Below are positions 53,731 through 62,370 of a stretch of 64,000 nucleotides of DNA, piece by piece; within the stretch, counting starts at the first letter, position 1; each line of letters opens with the position of its first letter. The DNA comes from Candidatus Nitronereus thalassa (GTDB lineage: Bacteria > Nitrospirota > Nitrospiria > Nitrospirales > UBA8639), in assembly GCF_032191465.1 (NCBI RefSeq), contig NZ_JAQOUE010000001.1, positions 1,550,001 through 1,614,000 of the forward strand. The letters run 5' to 3'. Under the pieces are notes generated by a model, which saw nothing but the letters and a program-made list of their open reading frames with translations, made no database searches and was not told the DNA's origin. Both the position numbers and the translations under genes were made by a program.

Positions 53731-55115
53731 GTCTGAAAGGAAATCACGGGATATACAACTAACAGGTACACCGCGCGTTTAAACCCAAAATCATAGCCAT
53801 TGATTGCGGATAACAGGTACCATCCAATCGCCTTCGAGTACTCCTGCTTTTCTTCATAGATCAGACCGATTCCATAATACGCCCATTCATCTCCTCCCCT
53901 TGCCGCTCGCCGCAACCATTCGTGGGCCTTATCAAAATCCTTCTCCACGCCATGCCCTTGCATATGCAAATAGCCAAGACGAGACTGGGAATAGCTGTTG
54001 GCGAGCGCCGCACCGCGTTCATACCACATCCGAGCTTGAGCATAGTCTTTCTCGATCCCAACCCCGTGTTCGTAGAAATGTCCAAGATTCGCCATTGCCT
54101 CACCTTCGCCATTTTCCGCGGCGGCTTCATACCATTTCTTGGCTTCTTGGAAATTTTCCTCCCGGCCATTTCCATATTGATAAAACTCACCGAGTTTCAA
54201 TTGTGCAAGAGCATAGCCTTGTTCGGCCGCCTTCTGATACCAAGTGAAACTTTCCTGAAGGTCAACCGGTCGCCCATCACCATTTTCAAACATCTGCCCC
54301 ATCAAATATTCCGCCTCAGCATACCGCAGATCTGCGGCCCGGCGTGCCCAAGTATATTCCCCTTCGAAATCTCCTTGATCGCCAAGCGCCAGGGCCAAAT
54401 TGAATTGACCAATGGGTGATCCCTGTTCTGCGGCGCGACGATACCACACAATCTCCGCTTTAGCATTTTGCCGTACCCCATCCCCACGCCCAAACATCAG
54501 ACCCAACATACTTTGAGCTACGGAATAACCTTGCACCGCTGACTTTTCATACCAGTTATGTGCTTTTTGAAAATCTCTATTGGCGGAACTCAAGTTGTAA
54601 TAGATCCAGGCAAGACCGGCTTGGGCATGCCCATCCCCTGATTCTGCTTCGGTCTCAAGGTCATCCAATATCTGGGCAAACACCTGGATGCCCTTGCCTT
54701 GATCAGCCGGCACTCCCAGACCTTTATAAAAAGCCATGCCCATCAAAAATTGACCAAAGACATCCCCTTGCTGTGCTGAAGCCAAAGCGTAGGCCAAACT
54801 TTTCTGTAGGTGGGTTCCGGTTCCCAACCCATTGCTCAACATATCCGCGAGGATGGCTTGAGCGCGGGGATGATCATACTCCGCAGCTTTCGACAACCAC
54901 ACAAACGCTTCCTCATAATGCTGGGAAACATCTTGCGCCCAATAATAGCCGAGACCTTTGGCAAAAAATTCTTTGGCGAGTTCATTTTTTCCCGATTCCC
55001 CCCATCCAAGTGTAGGGCTCACCAAGAACCCTCCAACAATGAGTAAAAAAATACTCAAATATTTCCTTGCCTGAATTGGGATGGCGACTGTTAGGTTAAA
55101 CATGGATTTGATCAT
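53727..55115 (-). CDS. Sel1-repeat (TPR-like) exported protein
   Basis: 462 residues from the ATG of MIKSMFNLTVAIP (ATG at 55103 is an alternative). A signal peptide or anchor follows (YLSIFLLIVGGFLVSPTLGW). The rest is about ten Sel1 repeats of roughly 36 residues with the A..G...LG..Y..G.G pattern (for example NLGHFYEHGVGIEKDYAQAR, LGLMFGRGDGVRQNAKAEIV, MGQMFENGDGRPVDLQESFT). Sel1 solenoids bind other proteins, often in envelope or secretion-related complexes. Predicted periplasmic. It is convergent with the M48 gene and lies just downstream of the RDD gene. Confidence 0.93.
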   Translation of the reverse strand: MIKSMFNLTVAIPIQARKYLSIFLLIVGGFLVSPTLGWGESGKNELAKEFFAKGLGYYWAQDVSQHYEEAFVWLSKAAEYDHPRAQAILADMLSNGLGTGTHLQKSLAYALASAQQGDVFGQFLMGMAFYKGLGVPADQGKGIQVFAQILDDLETEAESGDGHAQAGLAWIYYNLSSANRDFQKAHNWYEKSAVQGYSVAQSMLGLMFGRGDGVRQNAKAEIVWYRRAAEQGSPIGQFNLALALGDQGDFEGEYTWARRAADLRYAEAEYLMGQMFENGDGRPVDLQESFTWYQKAAEQGYALAQLKLGEFYQYGNGREENFQEAKKWYEAAAENGEGEAMANLGHFYEHGVGIEKDYAQARMWYERGAALANSYSQSRLGYLHMQGHGVEKDFDKAHEWLRRAARGGDEWAYYGIGLIYEEKQEYSKAIGWYLLSAINGYDFGFKRAVYLLVVYPVISFQT

Positions 55116-55185
55116 CAATACATCAAGTGAAAAAGTTTTCAATCTGAGGTAAGCACCAAGGGCGATATGGTCAGGGAAAAACTCC

Positions 55186-55794
55186 TCAAGGTACACCAAC
55201 AACTATCTTCTCCTTGTGGGGTTCACCTAACGAGGGATATAACTGAGACGATGACGTGGCATATTCGAATTGTCCAGGGATCGGGGCCCTGACTTTTGAT
55301 TCTTCTTGGGGTTGCCGAATTTTTTTGGTATAGACCACCACCGTCCCAGCCAACTTATCGTGCCAGCCTTGTTTTCTGGGATCAAAGGCGGCATGGATAA
55401 ATCCCCAACAAAGAGGGATCGAGGAAACAAAATACCCAATGTATCGTTTTACCAATTGCCGCTGCGTCGGTTGTCCGCCAGTGGTGGAATCCACCAGACG
55501 TGCACCAATGGCCATTTTTCCTGGAGTCGCCGAACAATAAATCCAAAACATCACAACCGCGGCAGCCGGAAACATCCAGGAAAGAAGTAAATCCACGGAG
55601 CCTTCCACTAACGCCCAAGACTCCAAATATCCCCAACCATATACCACAAGGAGCAATGGGTACGTCACGATGGTGAGCAATACCGTATCCAATAAGGAAG
55701 CCATAAACCTCGCCCAAAATCCCACATACGCTCCCTTTAGTTCAGGGGGTTCAATGGGCGGCCAGGCCTTCGTATATTCACGTTTTGTTCTCAT
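55186..55794 (-). CDS. RDD-family membrane protein
   Basis: 202 residues. KGAYVGFWARFMASLLDTVLL carries the arginine-aspartate start of the RDD domain, followed by hydrophobic segments (IVTYPLLLVVYGWGYL, FPAAAVVMFWIYC) and ATPGKMAIGARLVDSTTGGQPT, the second RDD signature (PGK..gl...V). The soluble end is charged. RDD proteins are inner-membrane proteins of unsettled role, some linked to ion exchange. It lies directly upstream of the Sel1-repeat gene on the same strand, probably one transcript. Confidence 0.93.
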   Translation of the reverse strand: MRTKREYTKAWPPIEPPELKGAYVGFWARFMASLLDTVLLTIVTYPLLLVVYGWGYLESWALVEGSVDLLLSWMFPAAAVVMFWIYCSATPGKMAIGARLVDSTTGGQPTQRQLVKRYIGYFVSSIPLCWGFIHAAFDPRKQGWHDKLAGTVVVYTKKIRQPQEESKVRAPIPGQFEYATSSSQLYPSLGEPHKEKIVVGVP

Positions 55795-55930
55795 CTCCGG
55801 GGCATCTCGCTCACAAATATTTTTAAAAAATTTTCAGGACACATGAAAAAAACTAGTCCTATTCATCATGTCGGATTAATGAACCTAACCCTTGAATAAT
55901 CAAGCCAAACGAATTCTGACCAACACCAAA

Positions 55931-55961
55931 AAACAAAAAACCCCTGCCAAGGGCAGAGGCT
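55931..55961 (-). terminator. Rho-independent terminator after the 89-aa gene
   Basis: On the minus strand GCCTCTGCCC-TTGG-CAGGGG is followed by TTTTTTGTTTTTT, a GC-rich stem with a long T-run. It lies about 35 bases past the stop at 55994, so it should end that transcript. Confidence 0.85.
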
Positions 55962-55993
55962 TCAAAGACAGGTCACAAAAAACTGGGCTAAGG

Positions 55994-56263
55994 TTATTTC
56001 TTAAAAAAACTGATGTGGTCCTTATACTCTTGCACCGCAGCCTTTAATGCGGCCTTGCCCCGTGGGATATTGGCTTCCAAGGTATCTTCAATGTCTTCGC
56101 TATCAATGACCACATCATACTTTTCCTGTACATTCGTCATGACTAACCCTTTTTCCACCCGCCGAGGCATATAGATCTCCGTCCATACCTCTTTTTCCAC
56201 CAAACACACATCACAAAATCGATCATATAACATTTCCAAACGCTCAGGATCTGTTTCTTTCAT
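55994..56263 (-). CDS. Hypothetical protein (89 aa)
   Basis: An acidic, helical protein (TDPERLEMLYDRFCDVCLVE, SEDIEDTLEANIPRGKAALKA) with one CxxC pair (FCDVC). No family recognised. It has its own terminator just downstream, which supports a separate transcript. The ATG of MKETDPER follows AAGGAG after GTTTTGGAGC. Cytoplasmic. Confidence 0.65.
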   Translation of the reverse strand: MKETDPERLEMLYDRFCDVCLVEKEVWTEIYMPRRVEKGLVMTNVQEKYDVVIDSEDIEDTLEANIPRGKAALKAAVQEYKDHISFFKK

Positions 56264-56408
56264 GCTCCAAAACTCCTTCTATGGGTGACGCTCTTATTCT
56301 CTCAGACAGCTGCGAGACTAGATAAGATATGCCACTGCCGTCAATGGGACAAGGTTCACTATCGTCATTATTCCCATGGTCAAAACCTGCAAGTGGAACT
56401 CAAGTATC

Positions 56409-57986
56409 TTACCCCTTTTCACGCCCATACCCCCCTCCCCCAGGGGTCTCAATTCGCAAACGATCACCCGCACAAACATCCAACTGAATCTTCCCCGGCA
56501 AAACCCTCTCCTCCCCATTACGAATCAAAACATTCCGACCAGTCATTCCAGGAATTCCCCCAGCCAGTCCGTAAGGTTTCGTCTGCCTGCGATCGGAAAG
56601 AATCGTGACTTGAGCCTCATGAAGAAATTCGATTTCTCGAGTCACACCTTCTCCCCCACGGTAAACTCCATCCCCACCGGTTCCTTCACGTATGCCATAG
56701 TGGATGATGCGAAAGGGATAGGCATATTCCAACGCCTCAACCGGTGTATTGAGCGTATTGGTCATATGAGAATGCACCCCACTCGCTCCGTGATGGTGAT
56801 GACCAGCCCCCATGCCTCCGCCCAGCGTTTCATAATAAGCAAAGGTTCGTTGGCGTTCTGGGTCCCATCCCCCGATGGTCACATTGTTCATGGTCCCCTG
56901 ACTGGCTGCCGGAACGCGATCGGGACAGGCCTGCGCCAGTGCACCAATGAGCACATCGACAATCCGTTGTGCGGTTTCGACATTGCCTGCGGCCACGGCC
57001 GCTGGACGTATGGCCTTGATGACCGAACCTTCGGGAGCCAGTACGGTCACCGGTGCCATGCACCCACTATTTCCTGGAATATCCAATCCCAATAAACAAC
57101 GAAGGACATAGGCGGTTGCGGACACCGTAATCGCATACACGGCATTCACGCTCCCTTTGCATTGTGGAGCAGACCCCTCAAAATCAACCACCATTTCTTC
57201 GCCCTGAATTGTGATGGCAACAGCAATCTTAATAGGGTCGGAGTCGATCCCATCATTATCCAGATAGTCCTCATAGCGATACGTTCCATCAGGCAATGTG
57301 ACAATTAATTTTCTGGTCATTCGTTCACTGTACGTAAGGAGACCTTCCATGTGCATTGAGACAACCTCTTGGCCGTACCGTTCGACAAGGGATTGAAGCC
57401 GTTCGATCCCCGTGCGATTGGCAGCTAATTGCGCGTGCAAATCTCCAGCACGCTCAATTGGAGTGCGTACATTCGCCAAAAAGAAGTCCCACAAGCCTTG
57501 ATTACGTTGTCCCGCTGAAACAAGTTTGACCGCCGGAATGATGATCCCTTCCTGATAGAGTTCTCGAGACAACGGCATAGACCCTGGCGACATGCCGCCA
57601 ACATCGGAATGATGCGCACGATTCGCAACAAATCCAAGCAGAACCTCCTGCCCATCGGAAACAGAAAACACCGGCGACACCAGCGTGATATCCGGCAAAT
57701 GGGTCCCACCTTCATACGGATCATTAACAATGGCGACATCCCCTGAGGCAAACGTCAATCGCTTTAAGCAGGCCTGAACTGATAAGGGCATGGCCCCCAG
57801 ATGCACAGGAATATGCTCAGCCTGGGCAATGAGGACCCCCTGGGCGTTAAACACGGCACAGGAGTAATCACAACGTTCTTTGATATTGGGAGAAAAAGCC
57901 GATCGTTTGAGCCGAACTCCCATTTCCTCAGCCACGGAGGCAAAGAGATGCTTAAACACCTCGAGTTGGATGGCATCGTTGCTCAT
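56409..57986 (-). CDS. Hydantoinase B/oxoprolinase family protein
   Basis: 525 residues of the HyuB-type family: AIQLEVFKHLFASVAEEMGV, RCDYSCAVFNAQGVLIAQAE, HIPVHLGAMPLSVQA, then NDPYEGGTHLPDITLVSPVF and RAHHSDVGGMSPGSM with metal-type histidines. It pairs with the HyuA-like gene upstream, overlapping by ATGA at 57983-57986. Together such proteins form ATP-dependent hydrolases for cyclic amides (hydantoins, 5-oxoproline) or carboxylases for acetone or acetophenone. Which one applies cannot be told; no biotin or third subunit is nearby. C-terminal AGGIPGMTGRNVLIRNGEER is typical. Confidence 0.94.
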   Translation of the reverse strand: MSNDAIQLEVFKHLFASVAEEMGVRLKRSAFSPNIKERCDYSCAVFNAQGVLIAQAEHIPVHLGAMPLSVQACLKRLTFASGDVAIVNDPYEGGTHLPDITLVSPVFSVSDGQEVLLGFVANRAHHSDVGGMSPGSMPLSRELYQEGIIIPAVKLVSAGQRNQGLWDFFLANVRTPIERAGDLHAQLAANRTGIERLQSLVERYGQEVVSMHMEGLLTYSERMTRKLIVTLPDGTYRYEDYLDNDGIDSDPIKIAVAITIQGEEMVVDFEGSAPQCKGSVNAVYAITVSATAYVLRCLLGLDIPGNSGCMAPVTVLAPEGSVIKAIRPAAVAAGNVETAQRIVDVLIGALAQACPDRVPAASQGTMNNVTIGGWDPERQRTFAYYETLGGGMGAGHHHHGASGVHSHMTNTLNTPVEALEYAYPFRIIHYGIREGTGGDGVYRGGEGVTREIEFLHEAQVTILSDRRQTKPYGLAGGIPGMTGRNVLIRNGEERVLPGKIQLDVCAGDRLRIETPGGGGYGREKG

Positions 57987-60016
57987 GATGCTCCTGGTCC
58001 TATTTCAATGTGGACATTGCCATATTCATCTATTCGTGCCTGGTCTTTCATGCCCACCATGAGGGTCGTGTCATCTTGAATGAGCAAGGCTGGCCCTTTG
58101 ATTTCATGGCCCGGCTGCAACTGCGCCCTGGCAAAATGCGGCGCAGTGACCGGCCCATCGGACAAGATAAATCGATGGGATCCAATGATCGCCTGAGAGG
58201 CATCTGAAGTTAGCACAAGGGGAAGGCGGGAAGGCGTAGGCGACTTGGTTCGACTGATTCCACGCACGCGCAGATTCACGATTTCTATGGCGGCATGATC
58301 TTGATGATATCCATAGCGTTGCTGGTGCAATGCTTCAAAGCTGGCGCAGTAGGAGGCTGAAAAGGGAACGGTCAATTCAAACGACTGCCCCAAATACCGA
58401 ACATCCAGCTCACAGTTTATCTCTATATCCTCAGGTTTGACATGCTGAGACTTCAGGTCAGCCTCACATTTCTGAATCATTGGCGAAAATGATTTGTGCA
58501 ATTCCTCATGAGACGGTTCATCGTCTCTCATTATAGTTTGAACGGCATCCACCCGCACATGGGCCGTCAGCATGCCATACGCGGATAACGTTGAGGCCGA
58601 AGGAGGGACCAGCACTCGACGAATTCCTATGCCTCTAGCCAAGTCACAGGCATGTACCCCACCAGCACCGCCGAACGAGACCAACACATAGTCTCTAGGA
58701 TCATGCCCGCGTTCCATGGAGATGACGCGAATGGCTCGTTCCATCTGAGTATTCACCACCTGCACGATGCCCAAAGCCGCAACTTCCAACTCAGAACATC
58801 CGGCAATGGGGTTTATCGCCAGGCCTACCGTCAATCCTTTCATCGCATTGATTGAAGCTTGAACATCAAGCGGTAACTCGCCACCCAACAACCCTGTGGG
58901 TGGCAATCGACCTAATAGCAGATTAGCGTCAGTCACTGTTGGAATCTGTCCTCTTCGCCCATAACATGCTGGACCGGGATCTGCTCCTGCACTTTCAGGT
59001 CCCACACGAAGCGCACCCCCCTCATCAATTCGCGCCAAGGATCCACCGCCGGCTCCGACGGTATGAATATCAATCACGGGAACCCGAATGGGAAATCCCC
59101 CAACTTCCGTTTCCGATGTAGTTTCCAAATCTCCATCCACGAGAGATACATCCGTAGAGGTGCCGCCCATATCAAAGGTGATCAATTTGTCATGTCCAGC
59201 CAATTTGGCCACATGCAGGGCTCCTACAACACCACCGGCCGGACCGGAAAGAATCGAGCGTACACCTTGTTCACGGGCTTGGGCAGCCTGAATCCGCCCG
59301 CCATTGGATTGCATAATGTGAAACGAATGGACACTCAATTTGTCCTCAAGCTCGCCGAGGTACTGATCCAGCACCGGAGAAACATAGGCATTAACGACCG
59401 TAGTCGAGGCCCGTTCGTATTCGCGAAACTCCGGAAGCAATTCGTGCGAGGGCGTCACAAAAAATCCGGCTCGCCGAAGCCGTTCAGCGACTTGTTGCTC
59501 ATGAATAGGATGCGCAAAAGAAAACAGACAACTGACGGCAACAGATTGGATATGGTTGACGTTGAGAAACTCTACAAGGGGAGGAATTTCGGTTTCATTG
59601 AGTGGAATGAGAACGTGGCCTTGATGGTCCACTCGCTCTGAAATTTCAAAACACTGCTCCGAAGGAACGAGTGGTTCTACCCCTCCACTGAACCAATCAT
59701 ATAAGGCTCGCCGATTTTGACGTCCCAAACGAAGCATATCTCGAAATCCCTTGGTCGTCACAAAGGCCGTCCTTGCGCCCTTTCGTTCGAGTAACGCGTT
59801 GGTCGCCACGGTGGATCCATGGATAATCGTCAGTGGCAACTCACTGGTAATTCGTGCTAAGCCTTGCAACACCGAAGTTGCGGGATTCGAAGGAGTCGAA
59901 AGAATTTTAAAGGTGGCGACCTGGTCCACGGTTTGGTCGAACACCACAAAATCCGTAAATGTTCCGCCGATGTCGATACCGATATATAATCGCTGTGGGT
60001 GATTGCCTGCAGGCAT
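57983..60016 (-). CDS. Hydantoinase A/oxoprolinase family protein
   Basis: 677 residues of the HyuA type. The actin-like ATPase motifs are RLYIGIDIGGTFTDFVVFD at the N-terminus and LITFDMGGTSTDVSLVDGD in the middle, with SGPAGGVVGALHVA between them. The C-terminus has the DVRYLGQSFELTVPF region of the family. It drives ATP-dependent opening of cyclic amides or a related carboxylation with HyuB. The start ATG (MPAGNHPQ) is followed closely by the HyuB gene downstream, with a 4-base stop-start overlap. The pair stands alone, so the physiological substrate is open. Cytoplasmic. Confidence 0.94.
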   Translation of the reverse strand: MPAGNHPQRLYIGIDIGGTFTDFVVFDQTVDQVATFKILSTPSNPATSVLQGLARITSELPLTIIHGSTVATNALLERKGARTAFVTTKGFRDMLRLGRQNRRALYDWFSGGVEPLVPSEQCFEISERVDHQGHVLIPLNETEIPPLVEFLNVNHIQSVAVSCLFSFAHPIHEQQVAERLRRAGFFVTPSHELLPEFREYERASTTVVNAYVSPVLDQYLGELEDKLSVHSFHIMQSNGGRIQAAQAREQGVRSILSGPAGGVVGALHVAKLAGHDKLITFDMGGTSTDVSLVDGDLETTSETEVGGFPIRVPVIDIHTVGAGGGSLARIDEGGALRVGPESAGADPGPACYGRRGQIPTVTDANLLLGRLPPTGLLGGELPLDVQASINAMKGLTVGLAINPIAGCSELEVAALGIVQVVNTQMERAIRVISMERGHDPRDYVLVSFGGAGGVHACDLARGIGIRRVLVPPSASTLSAYGMLTAHVRVDAVQTIMRDDEPSHEELHKSFSPMIQKCEADLKSQHVKPEDIEINCELDVRYLGQSFELTVPFSASYCASFEALHQQRYGYHQDHAAIEIVNLRVRGISRTKSPTPSRLPLVLTSDASQAIIGSHRFILSDGPVTAPHFARAQLQPGHEIKGPALLIQDDTTLMVGMKDQARIDEYGNVHIEIGPGAS

Positions 60017-60131
60017 GATTCGTTCTTCCTAACGAAATTCGCAGACAAGAGCAAGAAGGGACGGACTCGCAGGCACTTTAGTTTTGAACAAATTTACAGG
60101 AAGTTCAGGTGTGGAGTCGAGGGGAAAATGG

Positions 60132-61637
60132 CTAACCCTTTACCTCTCCACTAAGGGAAACGATGCGAGGGCCACCAGGCGCATTGTCCCAAATGGTCAA
60201 TTGGGCATGATGGGGGCGAGATTCAGATCCGGCAAAACGAATATGCAGGGAACACAGATTTCCCGTGGCTAAGGTCATTCCCGAACATGCGCCATCTTGG
60301 ATGGAGAACGATTGAGAATCCGGGCCTTCGAGTACCACATCATAAATCTTTAAGGCACCTAACCCCACATTGGAAACGGTAAGTAGTTTTTCGGATTCAT
60401 CAGAGGATAGCACAGTACTCGCAAATTGCACGGCATCCGTACTCAGATTGATCGAAGGAATCATCGCCTTCCCACTGAGGAGCACAGACACATCATCGGA
60501 ATCACCATTGGTGGTCACGACATCGGGCAGACCATCGCCATTGAAATCTTCCACGCCCACCGAAGTGGGGGTTGCCCCAACGGCAAAATGGCCGGCTGAC
60601 TGAAAAGAACCATCCCCTCTTCCCAAAAATATGGATGCGCTATTGGATGCGCGATTCGAGGCGATTAAATCCCAGTTCCCGTCGGCATTGAGATCATGAA
60701 AGGCGAGGGACATGGGACTAAATCCAACATCCAAATTTGCCGGCTTTGTGTATTTCCCTGGGGCTTCCTGTAGGAGTACTTTCAAACTGTCGGTAAACAA
60801 GCTCGCGGCTATCAGATCGAGATGCCCATCAGCGTCAAGATCTACCTGCGTCACAGCACTCAGGGTAAACCCTACTTCAATATCTTGACTGCGGACGAAA
60901 TCTCCCTGGCCTTGGTTTTTCAAGACCGACACCATACCATTTGGTGTGCGCCAACTCGGTTGGCTCCAAGTCACCGTTAATTCAGGAAGACCATCGCCAT
61001 CTAGATCAGCAATCGACACGCCGGTTGGAAACAATCCATGCTGATCTTGGACTTCATACTGTTTCGCCGCACTCAATCGCCCCTGCCCATCGTTCAACAT
61101 CACGGATAGACTATACGGTGGATAATTCCCAAATCGGCCACTATTTGTGGCCACCACATCAGCATCGCCATCACCATCGACATCCCCAACACTCACAAAG
61201 GTGGGACCTTTGCCTGAGGGATAAAACACAGGTGGCTCGAAAAATCCATTGCCTTTTCCAAACAACACCAGAATTCCATCAGACCCAGTCTCAGCAACGA
61301 TCAAATCTAATTTTCCATCTTGATTGAACTCACCTGAGGTGAGAAACATGGGACTCCGACCCACACCAAAGGAAATGCCTGAGCGAAACGTGCCATTGCC
61401 ATTGCCAAACAACATGGTGACATCATCCGACCCACTATTGACCGTGGCGATATCCTGCCACCCATCGGTATTAAAATCTCCGACAGTCAAGGCCTCTGGA
61501 TTCTTGCCAACATCTGCCGGCAATACGGGAGTCAATACCAGGTTTTGTGCACCCGCCGGCCCTGAAACCAAAAGAGCGACACTGACCCACAACGTCAATC
61601 TCAATCTTTGTCGGAGTTGGTCCAAACTGTGTTTCAT
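60132..61637 (-). CDS. FG-GAP/VCBS repeat protein with ASH-type C-terminal domain
   Basis: 501 residues. Signal peptide (LTLWVSVALLVSGPAGAQNL). Then about seven FG-GAP repeats with calcium-type loops: DFNTDGWQDIATVNS, DVDGDGDADVVATNS, DLDGDGLPELTVTWS, DLDADGHLDLIAASL, DLNADGNWDLIASNR and DFNGDGLPDVVTTNG, forming a beta-propeller. The last ~105 residues (INLSTDAVQFASTVLSSDES) resemble an ASPM-SPD-2-Hydin-type beta-sandwich. Exported proteins of this kind bind calcium and stick to partners or polysaccharides; the target is unknown. The 89-aa gene lies 10 bases upstream on the same strand. Confidence 0.93.
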   Translation of the reverse strand: MKHSLDQLRQRLRLTLWVSVALLVSGPAGAQNLVLTPVLPADVGKNPEALTVGDFNTDGWQDIATVNSGSDDVTMLFGNGNGTFRSGISFGVGRSPMFLTSGEFNQDGKLDLIVAETGSDGILVLFGKGNGFFEPPVFYPSGKGPTFVSVGDVDGDGDADVVATNSGRFGNYPPYSLSVMLNDGQGRLSAAKQYEVQDQHGLFPTGVSIADLDGDGLPELTVTWSQPSWRTPNGMVSVLKNQGQGDFVRSQDIEVGFTLSAVTQVDLDADGHLDLIAASLFTDSLKVLLQEAPGKYTKPANLDVGFSPMSLAFHDLNADGNWDLIASNRASNSASIFLGRGDGSFQSAGHFAVGATPTSVGVEDFNGDGLPDVVTTNGDSDDVSVLLSGKAMIPSINLSTDAVQFASTVLSSDESEKLLTVSNVGLGALKIYDVVLEGPDSQSFSIQDGACSGMTLATGNLCSLHIRFAGSESRPHHAQLTIWDNAPGGPRIVSLSGEVKG

Positions 61638-61647
61638 TCAATTTCCT

Positions 61648-61917
61648 CTAACTTCCGTTGAGTGTCTGATCATCTCCAAACACCTTCGTCATGGCGATTT
61701 CTACTTCATCCAGGGCCGACATTCCCCGGTTTCGAATATGGGCCGACCAAGAGGGAGCATTTCGCAAGGCATTGAACACGGCCTTGATGATTTCTGGCTT
61801 AATACGGGTTTCCCAATCATTTTCCCAAGCATGGGCATCTTCTTCCCCATTATACTCCTCAGGGAATTGGGCTTCTAATTGGAACCGAAGATTGAACGTT
61901 TTTTCTTCTTGGTACAT
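61648..61917 (-). CDS. Hypothetical protein (89 aa)
   Basis: Start fixed by GGAAAGG before the ATG of MYQEEKTFNLRFQLE. The protein is acidic in the middle (EYNGEEDAHAWENDWETRIK) with a helical end (PEIIKAVFNALRNAPSWSAH, LDEVEIAMTKVF). No family recognised. It lies 10 bases upstream of the FG-GAP gene and is probably co-transcribed with it. Cytoplasmic by the absence of a signal. Confidence 0.65.
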   Translation of the reverse strand: MYQEEKTFNLRFQLEAQFPEEYNGEEDAHAWENDWETRIKPEIIKAVFNALRNAPSWSAHIRNRGMSALDEVEIAMTKVFGDDQTLNGS

Positions 61918-61966
61918 AGGGAACCTTTCCGTAAATTTTTGTTCACGTCCCACTCACGAACATATA

Positions 61967-61996
61967 TTGTCAGATGAAGACGTACTTTTTTATAAT
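61967..61996 (+). promoter_or_regulatory. Promoter for the FmdB-family gene
   Basis: TTGTCA (61967-61972), an 18-base spacer and a perfect TATAAT (61991-61996) lie about 50 bases before the ATG at 62048, with AAAGGAG between. It should drive the short zinc-ribbon gene. Confidence 0.7.
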
Positions 61997-62047
61997 GGGG
62001 CACGCTGATTAAGAAAGAATTCTGCTACTTAAAGGAGCACATCCACC

Positions 62048-62275
62048 ATGCCACTATACGAATACATTTGTAAGGAATGTTCGCATCATTTTGAACTGAT
62101 TGTCCATGGGTCTACGATTCCCGCCTGTCCACAATGCCAAACACAAAACCTCGACAAACAACTCTCGGCGTTTGCCGTCAGTGGGGGGGATGGAAATTTT
62201 GGGTTTGAGGGAGATCCAGGAGGCTGTGGAACCTGTGGCGACCCCAGAGGACCTGGAGCCTGCTCAATGGATTAG
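62048..62275 (+). CDS. FmdB-family zinc-ribbon protein
   Basis: 75 residues. The FmdB zinc ribbon is intact: MPLYEYICKECSHHFELIV then PACPQCQTQNLDKQL, giving two CxxC pairs. A glycine- and cysteine-rich tail follows (GGCGTCGDPRGPGAC) that could bind more metal. FmdB proteins were named from a formamidase operon and are otherwise regulators or accessory proteins of unclear role. A TATAAT promoter lies upstream. It is convergent with the mlaA-like gene. Confidence 0.93.
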   Translation: MPLYEYICKECSHHFELIVHGSTIPACPQCQTQNLDKQLSAFAVSGGDGNFGFEGDPGGCGTCGDPRGPGACSMD

Positions 62276-62300
62276 GAGAATACAGGATACCTAGTAATGG

Positions 62301-62370
62301 GTCAGTAGCGAAGGCAGGGACCTTTTCCTAAAAATGGTCAAAGGCTTTGCCTGGAGTAGCCCCTACTGAC
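62301..62370. repeat. Large inverted repeat overlapping the mlaA stop codon
   Basis: GTCAGTAG (62301-62308) pairs with CTACTGAC (62363-62370), with inner pairings AGGCA/TGCCT and GACC/GGTC. The right arm contains the stop codon of the mlaA-like gene. It lies between two convergent genes and may be a bidirectional terminator or attenuating hairpin, though no long T-run follows. Confidence 0.6.
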
